Origin: Solea solea
Taxonomy: Eukaryota > Chordata > Actinopteri > Pleuronectiformes > Soleidae
Direction: 5' to 3'
Assembly: GCF_958295425.1 (NCBI RefSeq)
Contig: NC_081136.1
Location: 2,939,811-3,003,810, forward strand
DNA length: 64,000 bases
In this document: positions 1 through 12,687 of the stretch, piece after piece
How the letters are laid out: each line of letters begins with the position of its first letter
Position numbering within the stretch: position 1 is the stretch's first letter
Position numbers and translations under genes: made by a program
Notes under the pieces: model-generated
What the model was told of the DNA's origin: nothing
What the model saw: only the letters and a program-made list of their open reading frames with translations
Database searches by the model: none

Positions 1-140
1 TTTAGGATTAATCGAGTAATCGTTGGTCCAAGGAATTTTTTTTGTCCACAAACCTAAATGATTAATTTTAAAACGATTTCTTTGTAATATGGAGCAAAGA
101 AAACCAGAAAATGTCAATGTTTGACATGACTGACATTTCA
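1..140. repeat. Decayed dispersed repeat (CGATTA family), left window edge
   Basis: This AT-rich segment contains 'attaatcgagtaatcg', 'tttgtccacaaacc' and 'atatggagcaaagaaaacc'. The same blocks appear in reverse orientation at about 53,350-53,590 ('tttgctccatataacaaag', 'ggtttgtggacaaaaa') and loosely at 1,000-1,140. It is therefore a member of a dispersed, probably non-autonomous, repeat family and not part of a gene. It lies inside intron 1 of snrpf. Confidence 0.6.
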
Positions 141-245
141 CCCATTTGTAAACTGATGTTCTGTCAAAATTACTTTGGAGACATAATTTGAAGCAGACAA
201 AAGTACGTAAGTGTGTAAAATTTGTTTGTTCTTCCTCCTCTGTAG

Positions 246-1915
<1,670 letters not shown>

Positions 1916-2098
1916 CGGCGCCGTCTGACCGTGTTTGTGTTTTCACCATGTGAAACAAATGATCGTCCGTGGGCGGGGCAGGGAGGCTGGGAGGGGGGTG
2001 GAGTTTTCTTTTCACGTTGTTTTTGCTTTTCTTTTTTTTTTCTTTTTTTTTACTGTATATGAGACCAATTTTAAGTTGTGACATTATGATACAGACAC

Positions 2099-2104
2099 AA
2101 TAAA
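2099..2104 (+). other. Polyadenylation signal of snrpf
   Basis: AATAAA lies 184 nt after the snrpf stop codon in an AT-rich region, with a T-rich stretch downstream, as expected for the 3' end of the snrpf mRNA. Confidence 0.8.
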
Positions 2105-2492
2105 GTGATTCTTGTCCTCTTTCTTAAACCTGTTTTTCTAACATTGTGTCTCATTTTGTCTCGTCATTAAACTGAACTCATCCTGCAACTTATGATTTTT
2201 TTTTATTTATTGTTCGAATTTCTTTGCTTCTAGCTGTTTAAAACATTGAGAAAAACTTCAGGTCCAGTTGCAACTGACTCTGTTTTACAATATAATACAA
2301 TACATTTTACTTTCAGATTTTTCTATCCTCACAAAAGAGATTTTTTTTCACTTATTTCTCATTGTACTTATTTTTTTATTTATTCTACTACTAAACGTGT
2401 GACGTGCATATTTAAACAATTTAGTTTAGATACTTTTAATGTGATATAAAAGGGTTTTTGTGTACATTTCCAGTTCAACATTAGAAGCGAGT

Positions 2493-2603
2493 CTGAAAAC
2501 ACTGTAAAAACACAAATTGTTGCAAAATCTAGTAAACAAGAGACACATTGGCTGTTTTCTGTATTTAAAGGTTCTTAATGTGTTGTTTTTACAGTGTTTT
2601 CAG
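2493..2603. repeat. Short element with perfect 20-bp terminal inverted repeats
   Basis: CTGAAAACACTGTAAAAACA at 2,493-2,512 is repeated as its exact reverse complement at 2,584-2,603, with a 71-bp AT-rich interior. The form is that of a miniature inverted-repeat element, about 375 bp upstream of the amdhd1 start codon. Confidence 0.7.
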
Positions 2604-2676
2604 TCTGAAGTTATGCTATTTGGATAATAAGTAGCTGCCTCTGTGTTTATTTAAAAAATACTCACTAAACACTAGT

Positions 2677-2738
2677 CTGAAAACACTAAAAAGTAAGACA
2701 CTTTTCAGTAATTACTAGTGTTTTTACAGTGTTTTCAG
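2677..2738. repeat. Second, shorter copy of the same inverted-repeat element
   Basis: CTGAAAACACT at 2,677 faces AGTGTTTTTACAGTGTTTTCAG, which ends at 2,738. The arms match those of the element at 2,493-2,603, with small gaps in the left arm. The interior is reduced to about 20 bp. Confidence 0.6.
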
Positions 2739-2978
2739 GTGTAAGTGACGCATCTTGGATGTTAAGTGTAAAATATTGATATAAATTTGTGTTATAATTT
2801 AAATGAGCACTTTGGACGTACATAGTTAATAGTTAAGTGATTTGTCTCTGACAGAAGCTCTGCCCTCTCTCTGTACTTTAAACTCTGCTCTCTTTAACAA
2901 ATATTTGACTTTGTTCAAAAACACTCACTCTGACAGAGTAGTTTCCGCTGCTGTGAGTGAGTGAAATAAAAAGTAGAG

Positions 2979-5900
2979 ATGGCCAGCAGTTACAGACTCC
3001 TAGTGAAAAATGCTCAGCAGGTGGTTTTAATCTGCAGCGGCGGACAGAAATATCTGACCGGACACGAGCTACAGAGTCTGAGTGTGATTGAAAACGGCAG
3101 CGTCGTCATCGGAGGGTAAGTTTGTTAAAAGTTACTTTATTAGATTTAAGAGAAAATGATTAAATGTTAGTGTAACTTTGTCTTGTATGTGCACAAGAAG
3201 TTCATTATTCATTTGAGTCTCTAATTGAAAGTGTTTTTCATGTAAATGAATAAAAATGTAATGAAACTTGGTAAAATTGAGTTTTTAAAGCTTTTATTTC
3301 ACTTCAAATGAGGCTCTCTGGTGACCCCTAGTGACTAAATTGGCTCGTTACATTTTTTTCATTTTTTTAAACTTGGGGTTCTTTTACAATTATTAACACT
3401 TTCACGGTACAATAAAAGATTAATCAGAATAAATGCGCAGTTAATCAGTCAGTCGTGCTAATAAAAACAACTTTTAAAGGGGCAGTGTGTAAAGTCTAGG
3501 TGAAATTATGCATAAATAAAATAAATTTAAATTAAAAATTCTGTTCTAAATTTGAGTTTACAATCACCTTGAGTTTACAATCACAAGGCTAACAGTGATC
3601 TCCAACAGGAGAAATGTTTCTCCAGCCAGTAAATGATGCTAGATTTCACACACTGTACCTTTAAATGATCTCTACACCTGTGTATTTTAGCATTTTGTCA
3701 ACAATCTCGGTCTTAAATCGTCGTAACTTTGGCTTAAGTTTTGTAATCACATGTTCATTGGCCATTTTAGGAATTTTCAGTCTGAGCTTCACCATGTGTT
3801 TGTTTTACAGTTATAGTTGCTTTATTTATTTATTTATTTATTTACTTTCTTCATGCAGTGATGGGCTGATCAAAGCTGTGGGACCTGCAGAAACCATCGC
3901 AGCTCGGTTTTCCGAGGCGACGTTCGACAAAGTCATCGACGCGTCGGGAATGTGCGTCCTGCCCGGTGAGCATCTCGGAATTTCCGACCCCAAAATGGCT
4001 GCCTGATGACTGACACATTTACCGCTAATAGCACTTCTGTCGTATGTCTTTGACGGTAAATCAGTCGTACGTGTTTCCATAAGCCACCATCTTGTAGCAG
4101 TGGCTCTACGGTTTGTTATTCTCTCTCATGTAGGACGTAAACTAACCGTTCATTTCATAACTGATTATTTTCATAATCCAGTATTTTGGTCCAGAAAACC
4201 TCAAAATAATGACCTTTTTTTTCAAATATCTCAATGATTTCTCTGTTAAAGGGAAGAAAGAAGTCAGAAAATAGAGCTTATTTGAATGATTTAACTTCAA
4301 ACTCAAATAGTTGATGAATAGTTTGCCCCATTTTATGACTTAATAAATAAAAATTTGACTTAAATAACTTTCTTGTAAAGCAGGGGTTTCCAAACTTTGT
4401 TTAAACGAGAGCCATATTTGATAATGTGAAGATTTCTGAGTCCTTTTTTCTCCTTTTGTTTAGCAGTAACAATTACATACATGCCTTTCTTTCCACATCT
4501 GGAGTCAAATAACAAATGTCCGTCCCTGGCCATAAATAATACATTATAAAACCGAAGCTGCGGGCCGCATATCGTCTCATAGCCATAGTTTGTACACCCC
4601 TGCTTTAAAGGTCCAGTGTGAAGCTGCTCATTTTCATACAAACTTTTGCTCCGACTGTGAAACAACGTCAAAGCAACACCAGCTCTGCGGAAACTGAACA
4701 GAAGTTGATGGTTTTCTTGTTGTTCCAGGTTTGGTCGACGCCCACACTCATCCAGTCTGGGCTGGAGACAGAGTGCACGAGTTTGCAATGAAGGTAAATC
4801 AATCAGCAAACACTATTATTCACTCATTTTTAGTATAGTTTTCCCTCTGACGCTTTGTCCTCTTCCATGACTCTGCTCAGCTGGCAGGAGCCTCCTACAT
4901 GGACGTCCACCGCGCCGGCGGCGGCATCCACTTCACCGTGGAGCACACCCGAGCAGCGGCGGCCTCCGACCTCCTGACCTCTCTGAGGAGCCGGCTGGTG
5001 CGGATGCAGCGGGCGGGGACGACGCTGGTGGAGTGCAAGAGCGGCTACGGCCTGGAGCTGCACGCCGAGCTCAAGATGCTGCTGGTGATCGAGGAGGCCG
5101 GACGCAGTCTGCCCATCAACATCTCCTCCACCTTCTGTGGAGCACACGCGGTGCCCAGGTACGACACCGCCTTCACTTAAATGTATTTATTTAACCTTTA
5201 TTCAGAGGTTTTTTTTCTCCTCGTTGTTGAATTCAGAGGGAAGACGGAGGCAGAAGCTACAGAGGACGTCCTGCAGGTGCAGCTGCCGCTGCTGAAGGAG
5301 CAAATGTCCGCCGGGAACCTGAAGGTGGACAACATCGACGTGTTCTGTGAGCGCGGCGTGTTCGACGTGGCGTCCACTCGCTCCATCCTGCGGGCGGGGA
5401 AAGACATGGGCCTCAACATCAACTTCCACGGCGACGAGCTTCACCCGATGAACGCCGCGCAGGTTCTTATGTTCACCAGAGTTTACCGTTTTCTGCTGAT
5501 CTTCACTGCGACGCAGTTTGAATTTGTTGGTTCGTCCTTATCTTGTGATTGCGATATCTCGGGAACTTCTCAAGGGATTTTTCTCAAATTTGGTACAAAT
5601 GTTCACCTTCATTGGAGGATGAGATATCTACATTTTGGTGGTTATCACTCAAACCTAAATCTCACTGTGACCGCAGGAACATCTCATCTCAAGCCTTTCA
5701 AATTTGGTGCAAACTCTTTCACTGAAGTGGGCCAAAGGTGAAAGGTCAATGTGGCCTCACAACATGCTTTTACCCCCTTTTAAAATTCACTTTTTAAGTC
5801 AAAAACAACAAAATCTCTTTGATTAGATACTTTTTTAAATCCCAAAATGGTGTATTTTGAACTTCAACCTTATTTTCTAATGTTTTAAAATTGTACTCAT

Positions 5901-6268
5901 AAGTAGCAAAGAAAAATAAGGCTGTAACCAATGATTGTTTTGATAAACGGTGATAAACCGTTGCTTTTCTGCGCCTAAAACTGTTCAAAAATAATGATTT
6001 TATTCAAACCCATAAAATAATTGGACATAAAACCAAAAAAAGTATATTTGTATCGTTTCGCTTTTATTCGTAGAGGTTTTCAGGCAGTAGCAGAATAATC
6101 CTGTTAATCTGAGATTATGTATGTTTCGTGTTGTGCAGTTGGGAGCAGAGCTTGGAGCTTTAGCCGTCAGTCACCTGGAGGAAGTGAGCGACGAAGGAAT
6201 CGCTGCCATGGCCGAAGCAAAGACCGCCGCAGTTCTTTTGCCCACGACGGCCTACATCCTCAGGTGTT

Positions 6269-6299
<31 letters not shown>

Positions 6300-7361
6300 A
6301 CAGATTACACAGATTATTACAGGTGTGTAATAATTATTACACACTATTATTATTACAGGTGTGTAATAATCTATGTGTGTGTGTGTGTTCAGGCTGCCTC
6401 AGCCTCGGGCCAGAGACATGTTGGAGGCCGGAGTGATCGTCGCCCTCGGCAGCGACTTCAACCCCAACGCTTACTGCTGCTCCATGGTGAGTGAGTGCAG
6501 CCTGAGAGGTCAAAGGTCAAATGTCTCCTCCCACTGTGTCTCTCTCTCAAAGTGGAGGAAGGAAACAAATTCCACATTTGAACAGGGTGTGTGTTGTGTT
6601 CCATCAATGCGGCGTATTTAATTACCCACAATCCTTAGGTAATTATTAAAAACAACAAATGAAAAACAACAGACGTATATTATATTTGCTTAAAATCAGT
6701 TTTGAGAAAAAGTTTTTCTGAATTAATGAGATTTTTTTTCTAGCTCTGAATTTATATAAAAAAAAATAACTCTTCCCTCATCCTCAGCCGATCGTGATGC
6801 ACCTGGCCTGTGTCAACATGAAGATGTCCATGACTGAAGCTCTGGCCGCCGCCACCATCAACGCCGCCTACGCCCTCGGCCGCTCGCACACACACGGCTC
6901 GCTGGAGGTCGACAAACACGGCGACCTGCTGCTCCTCAACGCCACGCGGTACAAACATCCCTTTATTTGTGTTTATACTGTTGTTGTTGTTGTTTTTAAT
7001 TGTTTTAAACCATCACACGCTGCAGGAATGAATAACCATGAGAAATAAGGTACCTTTTTTAAGCTGATAATGTACAGAAATTGGTTATATTCATTTATAT
7101 ATGAAAATGGCGCCTCCCTAGTGGCAGCACCTCATGCTTTTTTTCTTATAAATCTTTAATACAGTGTAATATTGTATCTTTTGGAACCGACATCTCTCTG
7201 TAAACACATTTATCCGCGCGACGACCTGACAAGCTTCTCGTCCGTTCCTCTGCAGGTGGGAACATCTCATCTACCAGCTGGGTGGACACCAGGAGCTCGT
7301 CCGCTACGTCGTCGTCATGGGCAACGTCGTCTACGACAACGACAAGACTCTGGACTTGTAA
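2979..7361 (+). CDS. amdhd1: Imidazolonepropionase (amidohydrolase domain-containing protein 1)
   Basis: Amdhd1 catalyses the third step of histidine degradation, hydrolysing 4-imidazolone-5-propanoate to N-formimidoyl-L-glutamate (EC 3.5.2.7) in the cytosol. Nine exons: 2979-3115, 3859-3965, 4729-4793, 4881-5158, 5237-5462, 6139-6263, 6393-6486, 6788-6948, 7256-7361. All have GT-AG borders and consistent phases. They give 432 aa, close to the 426 aa of human AMDHD1. Amidohydrolase metal and catalytic motifs are intact: HTH in DAHTHPVW (about residues 87-89), CGAHAVP, FHGDELHP (His about 260) and ALGSDFNPN (Asp about 334). The start MASSYRLLVKNAQQV aligns with the mammalian N-terminus. Intron 6 is only 129 bp and self-complementary. 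Introns 1 and 2 carry MITE-like elements. The tail (DNDKTLDL) extends a few residues beyond the human protein. Confidence 0.96.
3473..3665. mobile_element. MITE-like element in amdhd1 intron 1
   Basis: The left end TTTAAAGGGGCAGTGTGTAA and the right end, read in reverse complement TTTAAAGGTACAGTGTGTGA, form terminal inverted repeats of about 30 bp around a 193-bp body with no ORF. The ends match those of the longer element at 62,794-63,141, so both belong to one non-autonomous DNA transposon family. Confidence 0.7.
3966..4330. repeat. Dispersed-repeat debris in amdhd1 intron 2
   Basis: The first part ('ggaatttccgaccccaaaat', 'ggtaaatcagtcgtacg') recurs in diverged form near 43,630-43,730. 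The second part (4,150-4,330, 'tcataactgattattttcat', 'tttggtccagaaaacctc') resembles the CGATTA repeat family also found at 1-140 and 53,350-53,590. No coding potential is seen. Confidence 0.45.
4381..4602. mobile_element. hAT-type MITE in amdhd1 intron 2
   Basis: The element starts CAGGGGTTTCCAAACTTTG. Its right end, reverse-complemented, reads CAGGGGTGTACAAACTATG, the CAGGGGT...CAAACT terminus typical of hAT-superfamily elements. It contains GCGGGCCGCAT near the right end, also characteristic. Flanking 8-mers TTGTAAAG (left) and CTTTAAAG (right) agree at 6 of 8 bases, a plausible degraded 8-bp target duplication. There is no transposase ORF, so it is non-autonomous. Confidence 0.7.
6264..6392 (+). 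repeat. Self-complementary microsatellite intron (amdhd1 intron 6)
   Basis: This short intron starts with a CA tract (6,270-6,300) directly after the donor and ends with a TG tract (about 6,374-6,388) directly before the acceptor. The middle holds a perfect 22-bp palindrome (6,323-6,344, half-site GTGTGTAATAA) and AGATTATTACA (6,311-6,321), which is complementary to 6,362-6,372. The two ends could therefore pair. Confidence 0.85.
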
Positions 7362-7719
7362 TCGCACGCACGTGAAAGTCCTGCTGACTTGTTTTTTTAA
7401 ATCAGAGAAGGTAAAAAAAAAAAATGTATCAACACAGAGATGATTCCCGTCCCAGTCCCTACACGAATATGTATTTATGTCTTAAAGACTCAAAGGGAAA
7501 CATGACTTTAATTAAAATGACAGGAAGTAGCCGCACAGAACCAAAACAGTGAATTAAGTTTTTATCCTGAGCTGAACTGAGCAGCTGTTGACTGTGATGT
7601 ATGTTTTAAACACTTCAAAAACAGGGTTAGCATGTACTGTGTTTTAAACTGAGGTCAATGAATCTGAGTTACTGTATCGACAGAGTTCACCAACGTTGAT
7701 GTTTTTCATATTAAAGTAA

Positions 7720-7730
7720 AATAAAATAAA
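7720..7730 (+). other. Polyadenylation signals of amdhd1
   Basis: Two overlapping AATAAA hexamers lie about 360 nt after the amdhd1 stop codon, a fitting mRNA 3' end. Confidence 0.75.
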
Positions 7731-8050
7731 TTCTCTTGAATTCCACGTCCCGCCTTCAAATTCTATTCAAAATGAATTCAAAACCTATCAAGTATCAGGA
7801 TAATTGTTATTATTTTTTAGTCCTACATTTAGTCCTAAAAATTTAAAAATGTTGTGTTTTAGACGCTTTTTAAGAATCAGAATTTACACTTTAATTGTCC
7901 CGCCACTCTTTGTCCAGTATCTAAAGTTTAGTAGGAAGAAGAATTTCCCTTTCACATCCGACTGTGATCAAATCAAAATCTATTGATCAGACTCCAAAGA
8001 AAAGGCAGATAAAGGAAAAACCGCTGAGTGACTTTCTTCTTTCTTTGTCT
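7731..8050. other. amdhd1-tspan9 convergent spacer
   Basis: About 320 bp of AT-rich sequence separate the facing 3' ends of amdhd1 and tspan9. No gene, RNA or repeat was recognised. Confidence 0.5.
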
Positions 8051-8056
8051 TTTATT
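8051..8056 (-). other. Candidate polyadenylation signal of tspan9
   Basis: On the minus strand this reads AATAAA, about 850 nt beyond the tspan9 stop codon. The intervening 8,057-8,908 would be 3'UTR. The part at 8,090-8,160 ('agccgggttcacaccacacg') looks like a decayed transposon fragment but could not be assigned. Confidence 0.55.
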
Positions 8057-8908
8057 GAACACGTTAAAAACAACACAATGCTTGTTTCAGCTAAAGCCGG
8101 GTTCACACCACACGAAGTTCAGAGTCCGAGGTTCAGATCGCAGATCGCTCCGTGGCGACGGGGAGAAAGATTTGCGACATTTTCAACATTTTGTTTTGCC
8201 CTATTTTTCGTTCATTTTACTTCTCTATCGATGCATGTTCGGGTTTTCCTGCTAAGAATTAACCAATTTGATTTTCAGTATTTCAGCAACAGAAAATATT
8301 TCGTTAGGCGACCTCTAAAGAGTAGTTTTTTTAAACTAAAACCAGCAGTGTTTCCAAAATCTCTAAAACATGGCAGAAAATCTGTTTGAAAATCTGGAAA
8401 ATTGCAGTATTTTCAATTGGTTCCATTGTCAGAAACCAAGAAAAAAAAAACGTGGACGACAGACGAACCTGGAGCAATTTTTTTACGTGTTTTAAAACCA
8501 AAAACAGAGCAACGTGGACTTAAAAACGGCAGCATTTTCTGTTTTTGGAGACCTAAAATGTCGGGGGTAATGTAGACGACGAGCGTACCCAGAACAGATT
8601 TTGAGTGAACTTGGCTTTTAACGTACAGTATGGCTACATTATTATTCCACAGGCGTCAAAACATAATCTCTTCCTACGACCTTTAACTCTCACTCTGATA
8701 TGACACTCACTAAGGTGATTTTTTTAACGATTAAAAAATATAAACGTTCTAAAAGATATGCACAAAAAAAACCTGATGAAAATAAAGAGAGATAAAAAAA
8801 GGTCCGTAATAATAATAATCTGGCGTATTCTGACTATACAACAAAAAGCTGAAGGTAACAAAATGGAGCGGATTATATTTATATTCATTAATTTTAAGCG
8901 TAACCACG

Positions 8909-11138
8909 TCAGGCTTCGTACTTCTTCCCCCCTCTGTGGATCTGCTGGTAAAGCGTCATGGAGAACGCCATGCCCAGGAGCTGTGGACGGAAAATCACCA
9001 CCGTCACTATGGTTACAGGGCATTAGATTAAAACAAAGAAATCAAACAAGTTATTGTTAAAGTCCGGCTAACCCAAAACAAACGCACACTTGTCCAAATG
9101 AGATTGTACGAAGTCCAATATCTCAGAGTCGGGGCTAAAACACCCAGATAACACCAAGCTAGCCTGGGCGCATTAGCCTTTAGCTAATACCCGAAACTAA
9201 TAGAAGAATCTTATAAACAGAAGAATGAACTAGACTAACAAGGAAATTGATTTTATGCTCCGACAGTTTAAAACCTATATATTTTCAAAATAATGGACGG
9301 TAGAAAGAATGGCGCCGGACATGCTAACAACTAGCCGCAAGCTAAATCAAAAAACGCATGATCAGAATCAAAATAATGTTTTAATCCCTGTGCGGAAACT
9401 GGGTTTGTTACATTTGCTCCTTCAGAATAAAAGATTCAGAAAACACAATATTAGCAGCAGATAAAATATACACCTTAACAGTGTGTGTGTGTGTTTGTTT
9501 ACCTGTATAACCAACACACACATGGCGATGGTTCCCAGCAGGTGTTTGTTGTCGTCCAGCCACTCCTCTACTTTCTCATAGCAACCCTGAAACAACACAA
9601 AGAGTTTAAAGATTCTCATGATCTATAATTTAAGCCATTTAAAAAGGTCCAGTGTATTTAAACTAAGTCATAATATGCTAGTTTAGCTGTATAATCCCCA
9701 TGAAACAAGAAATCCTTAGGCTTAAGTCTTTTTCCTTTGGTGTTTTGCACGTTATTTAGCCAGACAGAGAATCTTAGCACACAAGACAAAGGAGAACGAC
9801 ATCCTTTCTGCTATGTGAAGGCTTTTGTGGGATTATTATGGGATTATTATGGGATTTTTATGGGATTTTTTGGTGAAACCACATCATCAAACTTCCACGA
9901 CTGACCCGCGTCCAGAAGGTGTTTGAGGCGTTGCGGCCGCAGCCGGGGAAAATGTGCTGGCAGCATCGGTCGGGAACCACGTTTTCATGCAGAGCCACGT
10001 ACCAATCGTTGTGACCCGACACGCCACAACATCTCCACTGACAAAAACAAGACAAAGTGTCACTTATTTTCTGTCTTTAAAAGTGGTGAAAAATACTTTG
10101 TTACGTGTTACAAACCAGCGTTCAACAAAACCCACCTCCGACTGTATCGTGTTCCACGCCGCCTTCAGGCCGGCGTTGTTATCCGTGTTGTAGAGCACCA
10201 GACCTTCTTTCAGGTCACGTCTGGCATTTTCGCTCACCTGAGGAGGAGAAACGGACAATGTGACGTGTTGTTAGCAGCAGCTGAAGGTCATGATGAATAA
10301 TATAATATATAAATCTGATTGGCGCTACCTTGTCGGTGTAGACGAAAAACAGGATGAGGAGGATGAGTTCGGCCAGGAGGATGATCAACAGAACGATGAA
10401 GAACTAAAAAGAAAGAAAAAACTTTAACATGAGCCCAAACATGGTTCATTTTAATGCAACAGTTAAAGAATACACTTCATATCAGTGTTGAGATGTTAAA
10501 TTGTTAAGAAATTAACATGGGGCTTGGTGATGAATCCTGACTTTCAGGCCAAAAACACATTTCTTAAAGAATAAAAGTGTGTGAACATGAGCAGAAACAT
10601 GCAAGATGCTGCATTCGTTCACCTATAAACAAAAGTTAAAAATTTTACTCAACAAAAAACATGTTATAGCAACATTTGGATGTAAATTATGATGAATTTA
10701 CATGGGGTTTGGGGAAGAGTTCTGACTTTCAGGCCAAAAACACAATTAAGAATGCAAAATAAATGCATTGTGGGTAATGTAGTCCACTTACACTGAGCAG
10801 CAGGCACTTGTTCTCCTTGATGGCACCCAGGCAACCCAGGAAGCCCGTCACCATGACGATGGTGCCCAGGGTGATGATGAGGTTGGCAGCAGAGAGCGAG
10901 GGGAAGGAGGGCGACAGCGTGGCGAAGCTTCCCTGAGAAACCGACAGCCACACGCCGACACCCAGCAGTCCACAGCCACCCAGCTGAAACAAACACACAC
11001 ACACAAGTGGAAATTCAGTCACTTTGAGTCATTCATTTGTGTTGACTGATCTTGACGCTGGTTTATTATCTTTACCCAGAAGAGCAGGTTGAAGAGAAAG
11101 AGCATGTACTTCACGCAGCAGATGCAGCCGCGAGCCAT
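8909..11138 (-). CDS. tspan9: Tetraspanin-9
   Basis: Tspan9 is a four-pass membrane protein that organises tetraspanin-enriched microdomains. The mammalian protein is noted in platelets. Exons in transcript order: 11138-11076, 10983-10792, 10403-10329, 10237-10136, 10037-9906, 9586-9503, 8980-8909. All have GT-AG borders. The product is 239 aa, exactly the human TSPAN9 length. It begins MARGCICCVKYMLFLFNLLF. TM1-3 are followed by the large extracellular loop with CCG (147-149), PDRCC (166-170), a Cys at 177 and GC (189-190), giving six loop cysteines. NAS at 180 is a possible N-glycosylation site. TM4 precedes the tail HRGGKKYEA. Juxtamembrane cysteines near the N-terminus are likely palmitoylated. 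The N-terminus, GFLGCLGAIKENKCLLLS and tail fit TSPAN9 better than its paralogue TSPAN4. The minus strand places it convergent with amdhd1. Confidence 0.94.
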
Positions 11139-11481
11139 GGTTGAATTTACAGGCACTGCAATAGACAAGAAAATGAATGAATGGAAAACTCAAACTCCAA
11201 TTTTAGTCCAACTAAGACAATAATTATTGTTGTGCACGTACTGACTGAGTGTAACTAGTTATCAGTGTGAGGTGAGTCACGAGGTGACTGGGGAAAAAGA
11301 CTCACCACTTCACAAACAGGAGAACTGAGAAAAAACTCTAGATGTGAAACCTGTGACACAAAAAGAAAACACAACAGTGAAATTAATGGAAAAAATACTC
11401 CTTAAACACTGTGGCCATTTTAAGATTCATAAAAGTATTTCTCACTAAACACAGACGTGGAGTTACAAGTTAAAATGTTAT

Positions 11482-11513
<32 letters not shown>
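11482..11513. repeat. (AAT)n microsatellite
   Basis: A run of about ten AAT/ATA triplets lies upstream of the coding start of tspan9, within its 5' intron. Confidence 0.85.
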
Positions 11514-11514
<1 letters not shown>

Positions 11515-12161
11515 GCAGAATCAAACTACTGTTTTTCACGATTTATTATTCAATTGTAACTGTAAATATGAACATTAACATTGCAAAAATGACTAATCCC
11601 ACCTAAAAGTGTTATAAGTTTTTGTTATATTACAAAAACATGTTACTAACAATGCAAAAAATTGCTTACCCTATCTCAATGTTCTTAAATTGTCACAAAC
11701 CAAAACTTTACACCCAACCTGAAAGTGTTCCAAAATGTTTGTAATATCAGAATTTTTTTTTACTAATGATACAAAAAAAATGCTTACCCGAAACAAAATG
11801 ATGTTACCAGAACTTTGCACCGTCAGAAAAACACGTCAGTAACAACAAAGTTTCATATTTCAAAAACACTTCTCGCACCGAGTGAGATTCCTGTGTTTTC
11901 CGCACGATCTCTGATCCCAGTGTGACGTCACAGCTCTGAACTTCAGGCTGCGGTTTTTTTTTTACACCCAAAGTTTGCGACCAAAAACGTGACAAAATTC
12001 ATGTCAAAAAGCGGAATTTTTGTTGAGTTTCCTTCACGTTCGAGCACATTGTTGTTTGTTTTCACCGCAGTTAGCACTTTTTTCTGCGTCACGCCGCCGC
12101 AGTTGGGACAACGGGGGGGCAGAAAAAGAAAGAAAAAAAGTGGGGGGGGGGGGTTTCTTAC

Positions 12162-12240
12162 CGTTCACAGCGAACTGTAGCTCATGTTCCCGGTAACGTC
12201 TGGACACTGAGCCACAGGAAGGTTCCGCTGCTACTCCCTC
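12162..12240 (-). other. Candidate 5'UTR exon and promoter region of tspan9
   Basis: On the minus strand a GC-richer stretch ends at 12,162 with a strong donor (CG|GTAAGAAA). It could splice to the acceptor TTGCAG|TGCCTG at 11,155, which leads into the ATG exon. An optional 19-nt UTR microexon (11,324-11,306, bordered by CTCAG and GTGAGT) lies between them. The transcription start is not determined, and the upper coordinate is a guess. The array of 38-bp repeats begins about 450 bp further upstream. Confidence 0.4.
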
Positions 12241-12687
12241 ACAGCATCACTTCGTATAAAACCATAAAAACCGCTGGAAGTAAACGGTGGAAGCAGCTTT
12301 GAACTTTGGTCGATGGAAGAGGAGGAAAGAGGAGGAGGGGGAAGAAGAAGAGGAGGAGGAGGAGATTTAAATGGAAGAGGGCGGGGGATGGAGCCAAAAT
12401 GGAGGCGTGACTGCCGGTGGCTCACGAGGACCAGCACAGTAAGACAGTTATCGGTTATGTTTTTCAGTTTTGTTTTTGAACACTTAACCATCACCTATTT
12501 ATAACATCTCTAAAGTGTTTTTTGATGGCTGACACATTTTTCATGATTTAGCATCTTACTTTTTTGCATCAATGATATTTTAATGACTTCTTTTGACAAC
12601 CTAACATACTCAGACATTTTTGACATCTCACCATAATCACACATTTATTGACATTCTATGACACTTTGACCCTATTTTTGCACTCAA
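12241..12687. other. tspan9 upstream flank grading into decayed repeat units
   Basis: A GGA-rich purine tract (12,310-12,400) is followed from about 12,530 by AT-rich sequence with phrases such as 'acatttttgacatctc' and 'tgacttcttttgacaac'. These look like strongly decayed copies of the neighbouring 38-bp unit. No gene was recognised. Confidence 0.5.

Larger units (their letters stand above)
1916..2978. other. snrpf 3'UTR and snrpf-amdhd1 intergenic region
   Basis: After the snrpf poly(A) signal the sequence is AT-rich and holds no gene. The only structure seen is a pair of small inverted-repeat elements at 2,493-2,738, described separately. The amdhd1 promoter must lie in the last few hundred bases. 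No clear TATA box was recognised. Confidence 0.6.

Noticed and set aside
3665..4006. 113-codon open frame crossing amdhd1 exon 2
   Set aside because: The first half is intron read-through; only 3859-3965 is real coding sequence.
4899..5147. Antisense open frame over amdhd1 exon 4
   Set aside because: A complement-strand shadow of a GC-rich exon that encodes conserved amidohydrolase sequence.
12252..12264. TATAAA as a tspan9 TATA box
   Set aside because: It reads TATAAA on the plus strand, the wrong orientation for the minus-strand gene, and no plus-strand transcript is evident.
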